A stretch of DNA of 64,000 nt, taken from Melitaea cinxia (lineage: Eukaryota; Arthropoda; Insecta; Lepidoptera; Nymphalidae). The DNA lies in NCBI RefSeq assembly GCF_905220565.1, contig NC_059397.1, forward strand, positions 18,229,001-18,293,000, written 5' to 3'. The notes beneath the pieces are model-generated. The model searched no databases. It saw only the letters and a program-made list of their open reading frames with translations, and was not told the DNA's origin. How positions within the stretch are numbered: the first letter of the stretch is position 1; each line of letters starts with the position of its first letter. The translations under genes were made by a program, and so were the position numbers. Below are positions 1 through 10,895 of this stretch, one piece after another.

Positions 1-180
1 GGCCTGCACTGTGTCTTACATATACGAAACAGAACTGGCTATGAGAGAAAGAGAAAAAGAAAATGTGTGCCCGCACCTCTCTTTCTTACTCCGTTCACCT
101 CAACCGATCACACTTTTGTCACGCATTCACAAGCTTGTCCAAGTCAAGCGTGCATAAAGAATTTTTACTTCAAAGTATTA
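1..180 (+). repeat. dispersed repeat, family E, truncated by window edge
   Basis: A purine-rich stretch leads into a block ending near a gatcacac motif. Related copies are seen at about 16145-16320, 41030-41215 and, reversed, 60870-61045. The nature of the element is unknown and its left end lies outside the window. Confidence 0.55.
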
Positions 181-235
181 TCAGCCCAAAGCAAATTGAG
201 AGCTAAGATTTATCAATAGATATAAAACTAAATGA

Positions 236-510
236 AAAGTAAAAAAAACTTGTATATTTTTGAAGAATTTTCATTCATCGATATCTGGGAAGAGAAAAAG
301 AAGAAGATTCAATCCTCAGTACTGACAGTTTTGGCGACTTCTTGAGCCAGCATTGAGATAATAATAGGATATTATAATATTTCAAAGAAACTTAGATTTA
401 ATTTCTTTTTAATTTTTTACTCCCGTTTCATGCAATTTGATTCTCTAAGGAATCACATAAATAGTTAGAAATGTTGAGATCTATAGAATTCGAAATATAA
501 TCTCTCTCTT
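236..510 (+). repeat. dispersed repeat, family F
   Basis: This block reappears as a reverse complement at about 31138-31402, with matching sub-blocks around the tactgacag, ttctctaagga and cgatatc words. No ORF or terminal structure is evident. It is an unclassified interspersed repeat. Confidence 0.6.
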
Positions 511-723
511 CTAATTTTTTGTTGATATTAAAATTTAAAACCATTATTACCATAGTTAAATATTTATCTTATTTTATAACATACACGGTCATCAGTTCCT
601 AAGGTAAGCAACTTAATGCTTCTGTTATTGGTAACAGTCGACTAATATACGTATTTTTTTTTTGATAAATATACATAGCAATTACACATATATATTTTTA
701 TATTTTATATATACATATACTTG

Positions 724-1061
724 GTGTGTGGTCACGGCAATGAAGAATATAGCCACACCCTCTCTTCCCGTGGGTGTCGTAAGAGGCGACTAAGGGATAA
801 CACAGTTCCACTACCACCTTGGAACTTAAAAAGCCGACCGATGGTAGGATAACCATCCAACTACTGGTAATGAAATACACGGGCCGTAGACGGGCAGCAG
901 CGTCTTCGGTGCGACAAAGCCAGCCCTGCGGTCACCAACCCGCCTGCCCAGCGTGGTGACTATGGGCAAAACACACGAGTTCACACCATTTTTGGTATAA
1001 ACTTGTGGAGGCCTATGTCCAGCAGTGGACTGTATAGGCTATAATGATGATGAATGATGAA
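724..1061 (+). mobile_element. SINE-like element, family A, near full length
   Basis: About 340 bp. It starts with a gtgtgtggtcacggc head, contains a conserved ggtgtcgtaagaggcgac block, and ends in a gcctatgtccagcagtgga tail followed by (atg)n. The tail equals the RTE ORF2 C-terminal coding tail seen at 30512-30690, so this looks like a short element mobilised by an RTE-type LINE. At least ten full or partial copies lie in the window. Confidence 0.7.
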
Positions 1062-1708
1062 ATAATCCTAATCTCTATGTGATTTTAACATTTCACCTGT
1101 TTTTTCAACGACTATTTTTAAAATTTAAAAGCAAAAGACTACGTGATAAAACAGTTAAAATGGCATTATCACATTCACCTCAGAATACTTTTAAGGTGAT
1201 AGCATCGAAACACTTTAGTTTTCTTTACACAGCCAGTGTTTATTTACGTAAATTCGGATAAACAGTTTCAAATTGTCGCCCGTTTTATTTGAAAATGTTT
1301 GAATGTTAATTTAAGTGTTAGATGAAATTCCAAATATTCTTTGATCTAGCTCGCTCCCGTAAATTCTTTTTTGTAGTATTTTCTTGTTTAAATTTCGTAA
1401 ATAATTGCAGTTGTAACAATAATAAGTATTTACATATATATTATTAATAATAATATCATAAAGCGGAAGTTTCTTTGTTTAAACGCGCTAATCTCTGCAA
1501 TTATACTGGTTCGATTTGAAATATTATTTTTGTATTGGATAATCCATTTACCGAGCAAGGAAAATGATCTATACTCGTATGACATCAAGCTAGGACGAAT
1601 AAAAACTGAGCAAGCATAAGAAATATTTAAAGCGGAAAAAATATTCTTTCTTGAGAGCTTCTGTTGCTTGCACTGCGTAAACAATTAAAGATAGGTTACC
1701 TAAAAGTT
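1062..1708. other. no recognised feature
   Basis: AT-rich sequence with only short, unconvincing open frames. Nothing supports a gene or a known repeat here. Confidence 0.5.
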
Positions 1709-3031
1709 TGTCACGGTTCCCCTGGTCTATTAGAGATGTAAATAAAACCAGGGTACCATGAACTAAAAAAATTTATTAAATTAATTAACCCGGTGAGGTA
1801 GAAAATAAAAAAATGTACGTATATGGGCGGGGTCGAGCACCCAATTCACACAAGCTCCAATTGCAGTTCGGCTCAGGTACTCTCCTGGTTCGCCGTGCAG
1901 ATGATATTCCCGGGAGTCACGTGGCAGGATTCCGCTTTCGACCGGGGGCGGCAGGAACGGGTAGTTCAAGACCCGGCGGAGTGCAATCTCGTCGTTGGGG
2001 TTAGTTGGAAACTTCCAAAATTGATGACTCAAACGTTGAACTTGGTGACCCAAACGTCGAAATCGGTGACCCAAACGTCGAAATCGGTGACCCAAACGTC
2101 GAAATCGGTGACCCAATCGTCGAAATCGGTGACCCAATCGTCGAAATCGGTGACCCAATCGTCGAAATCGGTGACCCAATCGTCGAACCCTGGAACGCGC
2201 CATCAAAATGTAAAAATAAGCGTTCCAGCACAATTTGCAAACATCCACGGCACTGCGTTACAAAAGAAAGCACCTAAATTGTAGCAGTAGTGCCGTGGAA
2301 TCATAAAGCCAGAAGCGGAGATAATTATTTTTTAAAAGTAGGTTGACTTATATTTCAATATACAATTATAATAAAAAATATTAAAAATGAGGGTAGACTT
2401 GAAAGATGATGAAATGTAAGAAAATAATTCAAATGAAATTTATGCTACTGAATACTAATATTACATTTTACAATAGGCATGATTACTTGCATCAACTACA
2501 TAAATTGCTTGCTATGTAAATATACCACTTACCCAGTTTGGGGGCGATAAACCTGACACTATAATATTTGTTGAATCGAGACAACGCTAAGCAAGGATCA
2601 CACAATTTTATAAAGTACGGTTACGATGCTTAAATATATATTAGCCACCGTATTAAGAGACCGTAATAAAACAGGTGATGTGCGTTAACTATTTCTTGAG
2701 ACAAATTTCCAAAAATGAATGACGCGGCGGCGACCAGTACTGCCGTTTTTATAAGCAGAGACAAAAGATTCATTTGAATTTTTGAAAAAAAAGATAAAAT
2801 GTTGCCCGCGCGAATATATAAATGCCGGATGATGAATTTATTATTTTTTTTGTAGAAAAAAAAAATAATTTATGATAAAATAGTGTATCATAAATTACTG
2901 TAGATTTTAATTTCATTTAATTATAATAAACTAATGTTTTTTTTTTAAAGAAAAATCATTTCACGTATTAAAATATTAAATTTAAACATATTTTAATTTA
3001 GCAGCACAAATAATGTACGTATAACGTTACA
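1709..3031 (-). repeat. 3' LTR of the minus-strand LTR element
   Basis: Nearly identical to 4252-5576. It ends (minus sense) at a TGACA terminus at 1709 and is preceded by the polypurine tract. It contains an array of about eight 21-bp units. Overlapping long ORFs across the array are a by-product of the unit length being divisible by three. Confidence 0.8.
2028..2195. repeat. 21-bp minisatellite inside the LTR
   Basis: About eight tandem 21-bp units share the core gtcgaaatcggtgaccca. The first and last units are diverged, and there are two unit variants (aaacg and aatcg). The same array with the same unit order is in the other LTR at 4571-4738. Confidence 0.9.
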
Positions 3032-3035
3032 TATA

Positions 3036-3044
3036 CCCCTCCTC
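3036..3044 (-). other. polypurine tract of the LTR element
   Basis: Minus-strand GAGGAGGGG lies four bases before the TGTAAC start of the downstream LTR, the position where plus-strand DNA priming occurs in LTR retrotransposons. Confidence 0.65.
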
Positions 3045-3313
3045 GTCTCGAAAAGGGTTTTGTTCTTAAATAAAACCCGCCTTAGACTGCTCCTTGCATC
3101 TTCTCATTCATTCGTTTTCATTCTTCAACTTTCATTTTTCAACTTTCATTCTTCAACTCTCAATCAATCATTCAAAATCATCATTCAAAAAATTAAAGCA
3201 TCAACAGCATTACATACGCTATTGGCGCGTCCTGTCAAACTTAAAGTCAGTAGTTATTATAAAGCTAGTGACTCATGCTAAAGAACAAGATGTTATTGAG
3301 GATTAATTATTTC

Positions 3314-3522
3314 TTCATCATCATTTCAGTCTTTCCCTGTCCGTAGCCCGTCTTCGGCCTGTGTGTTTCAAAGCCGGCGGTTAGATGTTATCCCGCCATC
3401 GGTCGGTTTCTTAAGTTCCAAGGATGTAGTTGAACCTTGTTATCCCTTAGTCGCCTCTTACGACACCCACGGGAAGAGATGGGGTGGCTAAATTCTATTC
3501 TTAAGTGCCGTAGCCACACAGC
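3314..3522 (-). mobile_element. SINE-like family A, internally deleted copy
   Basis: It keeps the head (ccacacagca on +), the cttacgacacccacggg block and the cat-rich tail, but lacks the middle and most of the RTE-like tail. It lies in the interior of the LTR element. Confidence 0.65.
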
Positions 3523-4232
3523 ACACTTCATCATTCAGGATTTATTATTTACCATTATATACTTTTTATTGGTCTTTTTACTTGAAGAGACGCGAGCCGT
3601 TTTGATAAAAATTTATAACCCTTAAAAATTTCATCGTACTCATCTTTCGTATCCTTGCTAGGCGTTAACCTCGCTAAACGATTGTGAAGATGATTTAACA
3701 TATTAAAAAATCGTATGGGTAAGTGGTAAAAAAGCAACAAAATAGCACAAATCAACAAATCAAAAAAAATAATGTAACCGTTCTCCGATCTGTTACAATG
3801 TATACTTTAATCAACGTTGGTTTTTTTTATTTAAAGACTGATATTAGTAAAAGCGAAAATAAAATAAAAAAGCAGCAAAATAACAGAAAAAAAAATAAAA
3901 AGTGAAAGGTGGCTACTAATGTGTACTTTTCAATAAAATTTAATCACTTAAAAATAAACTAACAACAATTATAAATAATAATTTTAATTTCGCGTCAGCT
4001 TCTACAATATTAAATTTTTATTACCATAAAATGTGGGTAGAAAAAAAAATTTGGAGAAAATAAATTGTTAACGAGAACAATGAGTACAATAGTTTAGAAA
4101 TATTATAATATTTAGTACACTTCAGTAGCAATTAAATAACCAAAAACAAATAAAACGTTTTACAAAAATAAGCCACAACACAAACTAAACTACAAAAAAA
4201 CCGAAAAACAAAAAGAACTTGTGTGAATTTAA

Positions 4233-4250
4233 CCACGTTTTAGGGCGCCA
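4233..4250 (-). other. primer-binding-like site of the LTR element
   Basis: On the minus strand an 18-nt TGGCGCCC-led sequence starts one base after the upstream LTR end. TGG pairs with a tRNA CCA terminus, and TGGCGCC-type sites are used by several retroelement groups. I cannot assign the tRNA with certainty. Confidence 0.65.
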
Positions 4251-4251
4251 G

Positions 4252-5576
4252 TGTCACGGTTCCCCTGGTCTATTAGAGATGTAAATAAAACCAGGGTACC
4301 ATGAACTAAAAAAATTTATTAAATTAATTAACCCGGTGAGGTAGAAAATAAAAAAATGTACGTATATGGGCGGGGTCGAGCACCCAATTCACACAAGCTC
4401 CAATTGCAGTTCGGCTCAGGTACTCTCCTGGTTCGCCGTGCAGATGATATTCCCGGGAGTCGCGTGGCAGGATTCCGCTTTCGACCGGGGGCGGCAGGAA
4501 CGGGTAATTCAAGACCCGGCGGAGTGCAATCTCGTCGTTGGGGTTAGTTGGAAACTTCCAAAATTGATGACTCAAACGTTGAACTTGGTGACCCAAACGT
4601 CGAAATCGGTGACCCAAACGTCGAAATCGGTGACCCAAACGTCGAAATCGGTGACCCAATCGTCGAAATCGGTGACCCAATCGTCGAAATCGGTGACCCA
4701 ATCGTCGAAATCGGTGACCCAATCGTCGAACCCTGGAACGCGCCATCAAAATATAAAAATAAGCGTTCCAGCACAATTTGCAAACATCCACGGCACTGCG
4801 TTACAAAAGAAAGCACCTAAATTGTAGCAGTAGTGCCGTGGAATCATAAAGCCAGAAGCGGAGATAATTATTTTTTAAAAGTAGGTTGACTTATATTTCA
4901 ATATACAATTATAATAAAAAATATTAAAAATGAGGGTAGACTTGAAAGATGATGAAATGTAAGAAAATAATTCAAATGAAATTTATGCTACTGAATACTA
5001 ATATTACATTTTACAATAGGCATGATTACTTGCATCAACTACATAAATTGCTTGCTATATAAATATACCACTTACCCAGTTTGGGGGCGATAAACCTGAC
5101 ACTATAATATTTGTTGAATCGAGACAACGCTAAGCAAGGATCACACAATTTTATAAAGTACGGTTACGATGCTTAAATATATATTAGCCACCGTATTAAG
5201 AGACCGTAATAAAACAGGTGATGTGCGTTAACTATTTCTTGAGACAAATTTCCAAAAATGAATGACGCGGCGGCGACCAGTACTGCCGTTTTTATAAGCA
5301 GAGACAAAAGATTCATTTGAATTTATGAAAAAAAAGATAAAATGTTGCCCGCGCGAATATATAAATGCCGGATGATGAATTTATTATTTTTTTTGTAGAA
5401 AAAAAAATAATTTATGATAAAATAGTGTATCATAAATTACTGTAGATTTTAATTTCATTTAATTATAATAAACTAATGTTTTTTTTTTTTTAAAGAAAAA
5501 TCATTTCACGTATTAAAATATTAAATTTAAACATATTTTAATTTAGCAGCACAAATAATGTACGTATAACGTTACA
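4252..5576 (-). repeat. 5' LTR of the minus-strand LTR element
   Basis: Second, almost identical LTR copy, offset by 2543 bp from the first. Differences seen include g/a changes near 4461 and 4507, one near 4752, and changes in poly-A and poly-T lengths. It holds the same 21-bp array. Confidence 0.8.
4571..4738. repeat. 21-bp minisatellite inside the second LTR
   Basis: Same unit order and copy number as 2028-2195, so the array existed before this insertion and was copied with the LTR rather than expanding afterwards. Confidence 0.9.
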
Positions 5577-6441
5577 ATGTATGACATTGATTGCCATCAA
5601 AAGTTAAAAAAAAATCCTGGACAGCATATGTCTATCTTTTAAGGTTAACTCATTATAACCTTTTTTAATGGTAATCAAATTTGTTTTTGAAATAATTCAT
5701 TTTTTGGGAAGGAGGTTTTATAGACAAGATACAAATCCTCATCCAAATAAATACGTTATTCATCACAAGTATTTATTTTAGAATAAAATTGTCCATGAAA
5801 TCATTTCATTTCAAGAAATACCTTAAAAGATAAGTATAGTTTTAAAATATGTTAACTCGAAGAATTAATGATCACAAAAATGAAATGTCAATTTAATTGC
5901 GTTATTATTAGCCAGGCATATGAATTATTTCGGATAAAAATTACTCCATCAACAAGGAAATTTTATGATGATAAACTTTGTCTTTCACAGTATTAAATTT
6001 GGACGCACAATTTAGGAAATCAAACGATAAGATGCCGCATTACGCCGCGCGTCTGTGCATGTCATCCAAGTTGAAGAGTAGGTAGTAGTTTAAAAATATT
6101 TTAATTTAATAGGCTTTTTGAATCAGCGGGGCAAAAATAGTATTATTTAAAAGGCATTTTATAATAGAAAGATATATATATATATAGATAGATAGAAAGG
6201 AGTAAGTACTACTTTCATAGTAAATTATTTTAGCTAAAGCTTATCACGATGCTTTATTCTTGAAAAATCTCTTATTAAGTTCACCCCAAATCTTTGAGAT
6301 AAAGGTCAAACCCTTAAAATTTTTATAAAGAGTTCGAATTACATTAACCTTCAATATCAGGTAACTTCAATATATAATCGATATTTATTTTATTACTAGC
6401 TGTGGCCGAGACTTCGTTCGCGTGAAATTTAACAAGTTATA
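5577..6441. other. no recognised gene
   Basis: AT-rich sequence with a short (at)n/(gata)n microsatellite near 6172-6196. The end (6400-6440) matches the head of repeat family G (agctgtg..cgacttcg..tggaatttaacaa), as at 14128. Confidence 0.5.
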
Positions 6442-7217
6442 AAAAATAGGTAAAAAAATTTTTTAAGTTAAACGGTTTTATGTTAAACATACATTGCAAT
6501 GTTTAAGATAAATGTACTAAAAACCAAAAAATAATAAAATAGATACAGTCGTGGGAATTATAAACATATGCATAGACTAGACTAAAATAAAACCGTGGGG
6601 CACGTCAATTGTCTACAATCGTTGATTAAAATGTTTGTTTTGTAATGTTACACTATAATTAGGCAGTTGTTCAACCGACAAAGATGGACGTGTGATAAGT
6701 AGGGCTAGAATGTGGAAACAAGCTAGCAAGCTCGACTATAAGCGAGTTTTAGGGTTTCATAGTGGTGAGCGAGTAGTACTTTTCATATGTTTATCGATCT
6801 CATCATATGTTTTGTCGATTAAAGACAAACTACGAGCAGTGAAACGATTCCTCGCCAGCCAGCAGTGTGAATGTCCAACGATAAACTAGTTGAAACATCT
6901 CTTTTATTTACATGGAGTGTATAACTATTGGAATTTCCATGAGCAAGAAAATAGTAAGTAATTTCCTCACCGTCTGCGGGCCAACTGCCTATTTTAACGA
7001 CGAATTAAACGATTCTTCTATCGCACATTAAGTCGATAATTTGTAGACAATTGACGTGCCCCACGGTTTTATTTTAGTCTAGTCTATGCATATGTTTATA
7101 ATTCCCACGACTGTATCTATTTTATTATTTTTTGGTTTTTAGTACATTTATCTTAAACATTGCAATGTATGTTTAACATAAAACCGTTTAACTTAAAAAA
7201 ATTTTTTACCTATTTTT
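6442..7217. mobile_element. foldback element with perfect 177-bp inverted repeats
   Basis: Arms 6442-6618 and 7041-7217 appear, by base-by-base comparison, to be perfect reverse complements (177 bp). They surround about 422 bp of unrelated sequence with no convincing ORF. The structure fits a non-autonomous foldback or long-TIR transposon. Perfect arm identity implies recent origin or active arm homogenisation. No transposase is present and I did not find a target duplication. Confidence 0.8.
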
Positions 7218-7294
7218 ATTTTCTAGTTTTTAGTTTTTATTTCGCATTCTGTTTAATTCATTTAGTGCTTCATTATTGCAAGGCCCATCTTAAA

Positions 7295-7767
7295 TATTGA
7301 GGTTGTATAGTGCACTGTATTCTTCTTGTCAAGCCCTTTTATTTGATACCAATATAGGTGGGATTGATAAAAAATTGTTATCAGACATTTGGTAGCGGCG
7401 GCCAGCTTAGATTTCAATTTTGCATAGTAAATTGTATTCTACTTGTTGAGACCTTTCATTTGATACCCATGTTGATGGGATTGATAAAACCTATGTTATC
7501 CGCCATTTTGTAGAGGCCGCCATCTTGGATTTTAATTTTATATAGTACATTGATTATACTGGTTGAGCACTTTCATTTGATACCCATATTGATGGGATCG
7601 ATAAAACCTACGTTATCCGCCATTTTGTAGCGGCCGCCATCTTGTATTTCAATTTGTTTATAGTATATTGTATTCTGCTTGTTGATCCCTTTCATTTGAT
7701 ACCCATATTGATGGGATTGATAAAACCTACGTTATCCGCCATTTTGTAGCGGCGGCCATCTTGAATT
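7295..7767. repeat. tandem array, four units of about 116 bp
   Basis: Four successive copies each contain tttcatttgata, a gatgggat block, ttatccgccattttgtag and a ggccgccatcttg block. The leftmost unit is the most diverged and the last two are the most alike. Non-coding. Confidence 0.85.
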
Positions 7768-7924
7768 TATAATGATAATGAATAAACATAATTGTATTGT
7801 CACCAAAATCCAAAGTGTATACAAAATTTCAGATTAATCGGTTGACAGGAAGAGGGTGAAATTTGAATTACTAAATTTGACCCAAGAATAAATAATAAAA
7901 AAAAAATAAAACAAACGGGGTGAG

Positions 7925-8220
7925 CTAAATAAAACCGTTTAAAAATAAATAAATTTCTAAAATAAAAGTAGCCTAAGTGACTCCTTATTATATCAGCTAT
8001 CTGCCAGAAAAGTCCCTTAAAAATTGGTCCAGCAATTTCAGAGGTTAGCTGGAACAAACAGACAGACAGACAGACAGATAGACATCCAGACAAAAATTGT
8101 AAAAATATTATTTTTGTATATGTAACGTGTATACATTAACGCATTTAGTAAAAAGCGGTAATTTTGATATTTCAAACGGCCACTTCAATTTTATTTATTT
8201 CTATAGTAACTCGTTGTATA
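7925..8220 (+). repeat. dispersed repeat, family G
   Basis: Shares ttctaaaataaaag, ccttattat..tcagctatct, a (cagacaga)n run and an agtaaaaagcggt block with 14128-14462 (+), 15250-15340 (partial) and 23385-23660 (-). Unclassified. Confidence 0.65.
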
Positions 8221-9456
8221 TAAGCTGCCTATAAATTATCTTACAATTTGTCAAATTGCTGTTGATGGTTTGCGAAACTAGTTTTCTTTACAATTTGTCA
8301 AACAAACCTATATTATTATTAGGAAAATGTGTTATTCGTGTAAATAATGTAAGATTTAAGTATATAAAATAATTTTAACAAAAAAATAAAATAAAAAAAG
8401 ATGAATTTATACATCTTGAATAAATAATAGAATAGTAACAAAACAAAAAAAAATTGCATCATACGTTAGAATAAGAACTGCTCGGTGGACTCACGTCTCC
8501 GTTAGAGACATTAAGATAGTCTAAGTTAAGTAATAACGTTGATGAATAACGCCTACCTTGATTTAAAAAAAAATAGCATGCTAATCAAAAAACGACATGG
8601 GTTTCAAGAGCCCGTAAATGTATTTTAATTGTATAAAAAAAATACAGAGAACAAGAATAGAAGTTAACATTTGTAAAACTTTTTTTTATTCTTAACCGAC
8701 GTTTGCATCTATAATTGATGTGACACTTAGCAAGTTTAAAATGTACAATAAACTTTAAATGTAATGGTGTTCATTTTGTAGGTGCAACTTAGAAAAAATA
8801 AATAAAAAATAAAAAAAATCTTAATTGTTTAAAGAGTACTTGTTCAAACATTTAAGATGACATTCTCATGGAAACATCTTAAAAACATACTTGCTTACAT
8901 GCTAAATTATAATATATAATTAATTATATAATAATTATAATTAATTAAATAGAAATCTATAAGCAGAGCAAATAACCAAATCAATTTTAAATTAGGTTTA
9001 GCCCAATACGTCAAACGCGTTATCTTTAATCAAATTTGTCGAACAATTTTTTTTATTCACAAAACCCTTCCTAATATTCCTGTGTCGAGTCATGCGTGAC
9101 ATTTCAGATGTCAGAGCAATTCAATAAGCACTGCATCTGGCTCGGACGTCTCAGATTCACTATTCCAAGACCACCGCTCCAGATTTCATGTTTTATTAAT
9201 AAGTCACTTCTCACCAAGTACCAATATATTTAAAATCAATTTCAGTTCTATTCTTCAACATTTCGCTTTTTTCATTTCTTTTTGTGTGCTAATTTACGAT
9301 ATTGTTTCAATTTACGGACCCATTCAGTTCTTTGATTGAGCCTGTAAAATCCCGCAGCTAGGCATAGTCCTCTTTCTCCTTCTACAAGATTGGTAGGAGC
9401 TTAATACATCACGCCACTCCCTGCATTTTTGCAGATATATGTATATTCTCTAATAT
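8221..9456. other. no recognised gene
   Basis: AT-rich sequence without a plausible exon. Several short poly-A/T tracts are the only visible structure. Confidence 0.5.
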
Positions 9457-9466
9457 GAGTAACAAT

Positions 9467-9775
9467 TGCCGCGTTGGCGCAACGTTCACAGCCATGGATT
9501 GTACCTGGCGGTTGCGGGTTCGATCCCCGCACATGAGAAACATTTGTATTGGCCATACAGATGTTTGCCGTGGTCTGGGTGTTTGTGCAGTCCTTGTGGG
9601 TCTCCGCACCGTGCCTCGGAGAGCACGTTAAGCCGTCGGTCCCGGTTGTTATCATGTACGCCTGATAGCGATCGTTACTCATAGTATGAAATATATCCGC
9701 CAACGCGCATTGGAGCAGCGTGGTGGATTAAGCTCTGATCTTTCTCCTACATGCTGATATTACAGGCTGAAGCAG
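9467..9775 (+). mobile_element. tRNA-derived SINE, family B, full length
   Basis: The head carries RNA polymerase III promoter-like boxes: an A-box-like tggcgcaacg near 9474 and a perfect B box, ggttcgatccc, at 9517-9527. A conserved body follows (tgtttgccgtggtctggg, gtgggtctcc, ggagagcacgtta). The 10-bp sequence gagtaacaat flanks it at 9457-9466 and 9776-9785, a target-site duplication. The head is tRNA-like but has no clean cloverleaf, so it is a SINE and not a tRNA gene. Confidence 0.85.
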
Positions 9776-9812
9776 GAGTAACAATCGATATTAGGTATCT
9801 ATGAAAACAAAT

Positions 9813-9985
9813 ATGACCGACAGCTTAACGTGCTCTCCGAGGCACGATGGGGAGACCCACAGGACAGATATCTAGACCAAAAATAAATGAATGTACAATA
9901 AAAATGTTCACTCTGAGTGGGAACCGCACGCGCGACCGCAGGCGGGTCGACGTCTCCACGTCATACCCCTCACTACACCAGAGCC
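9813..9985 (-). mobile_element. SINE fragment (minus strand)
   Basis: Minus-strand sequence with a tggtgtagtgagg A-box-like head and a gcggttcccactcag B-box-like region, joined to a shortened family B-type body (tgggtctccccatcgtgcc). It probably belongs to a related subfamily with a different tRNA-like head. Confidence 0.55.
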
Positions 9986-10261
9986 AAAGAGAAAGGGAGT
10001 TTTCCATTATTTTTTTAAGCTTTTGCTTTGTTTAAAATAAATGTAAAGGTACAAACATAACATTATGCAATAATAATGGACATCGTTATGTGTGTGAACT
10101 CTGCTCTATCTTGTCAGCTGTACACCTTCACATTTAACGATGACAAACCACTGTCATTCGATAACGGAATATTCGAACTGTAGATGATATTAACAAAGGT
10201 GGGTCAATGTATCTTTAATATCAATTATTTCCAAGTAGCTGCAAAATTAAATATAATAAAA

Positions 10262-10425
10262 TGATCATCATCATCATCATTTCAACCTATCTCAGTCCAC
10301 TGCTGGACATAGGCCTCCACAAGTTCGCGCCAAAAATGCCGTGAACTCACATGGTGTTAACCATAGTCCCCACGCTGGGCAGGCGTGTTGGTGACCGCAG
10401 GGCTGGCTTTGTCGCACCGAAGACG
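10262..10425 (-). mobile_element. SINE-like family A, 3' part
   Basis: Starts with (atc)n on the + strand and the ccactgctggacataggcc tail and runs to the gtcgcaccgaagacg block. The 5' half is missing. Confidence 0.65.
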
Positions 10426-10624
10426 CAACTTATAAAATGATAATCCGTCATTTTAGACAAGCAGCTCTTATATTGTAAGAGGATTGTTCATAAAATCTTT
10501 TAAATTTAATGTAGATCATATTAGCTTAAATACTAAATAAACGATACTGCATAGTATTGTCCATTATCACAAAAATTTATCAGTTTATGGGTACAATCAA
10601 AGTATACAATACAATCTTAGCCAT

Positions 10625-10895
10625 ATATTGTATAAAATTAACCATAAACAAAATTACATACAATCAATTTTAAAAAAAAACATTACACACACTACCATGA
10701 ATTTGACACACACACGCCTATATAATAATAATAATAATACACTTTATTGTACACCAAAATAGAAATAATACATAGCAAAGATTTTATTATTATTATTATT
10801 ATTACAGAAGTATGATCTTTGACAACAGAACCTTAATAATGTTCAAACTTATAATTTAAATTAATTATGGTCGAATTTCGACCACTGGACGACCA
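10625..10895 (+). repeat. dispersed repeat, family H, with a LINE-tail-like insert
   Basis: The catta(ca)n tacc block and the ggtcgaatttcgacca block recur reversed at 17145-17345. Between them is (aat)n plus actttattgtacaccaaa, resembling the 3' tail of the LINE at 49976-51690. Confidence 0.5.

Larger units (their letters stand above)
1709..5576 (-). mobile_element. LTR retrotransposon without coding capacity (- strand)
   Basis: Two direct repeats of about 1323 and 1325 bp flank a 1220-bp interior. Read on the minus strand, each repeat starts TGTAAC and ends TGACA, the TG...CA ends of LTRs. One base after the upstream LTR (4252-5576) lies an 18-nt primer-binding-like site beginning TGGCGCC. 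Just before the downstream LTR (1709-3031) is a polypurine tract, GAGGAGGGG. By eye I see about five substitutions plus homopolymer differences between the LTRs, implying recent insertion. The interior has no gag, protease, reverse transcriptase or integrase frame and holds a family A fragment, so the element is non-autonomous. The flanks (1704-1708 and 5577-5581) do not form an obvious target duplication, so recombination or rearrangement is possible. Confidence 0.8.

Noticed and set aside
1781..2284. ORFs of 90-155 codons on both strands across the 21-bp array
   Set aside because: They exist in several frames at once because the repeat unit is divisible by three, and they recur in the second LTR. 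No domain or codon bias supports a protein.
4324..4827. Second set of the same ORFs
   Set aside because: Copy of the first inside the other LTR; same reasoning.
7800..8093. Minus-strand ORF with a serine/cysteine/leucine/valine run
   Set aside because: The run is the translation of the (cagacaga)n tract of repeat family G.
9468..9545. Possible tRNA gene with A and B boxes
   Set aside because: No consistent acceptor or anticodon stem could be folded, the sequence continues into a conserved SINE body, and target duplications flank the whole unit.
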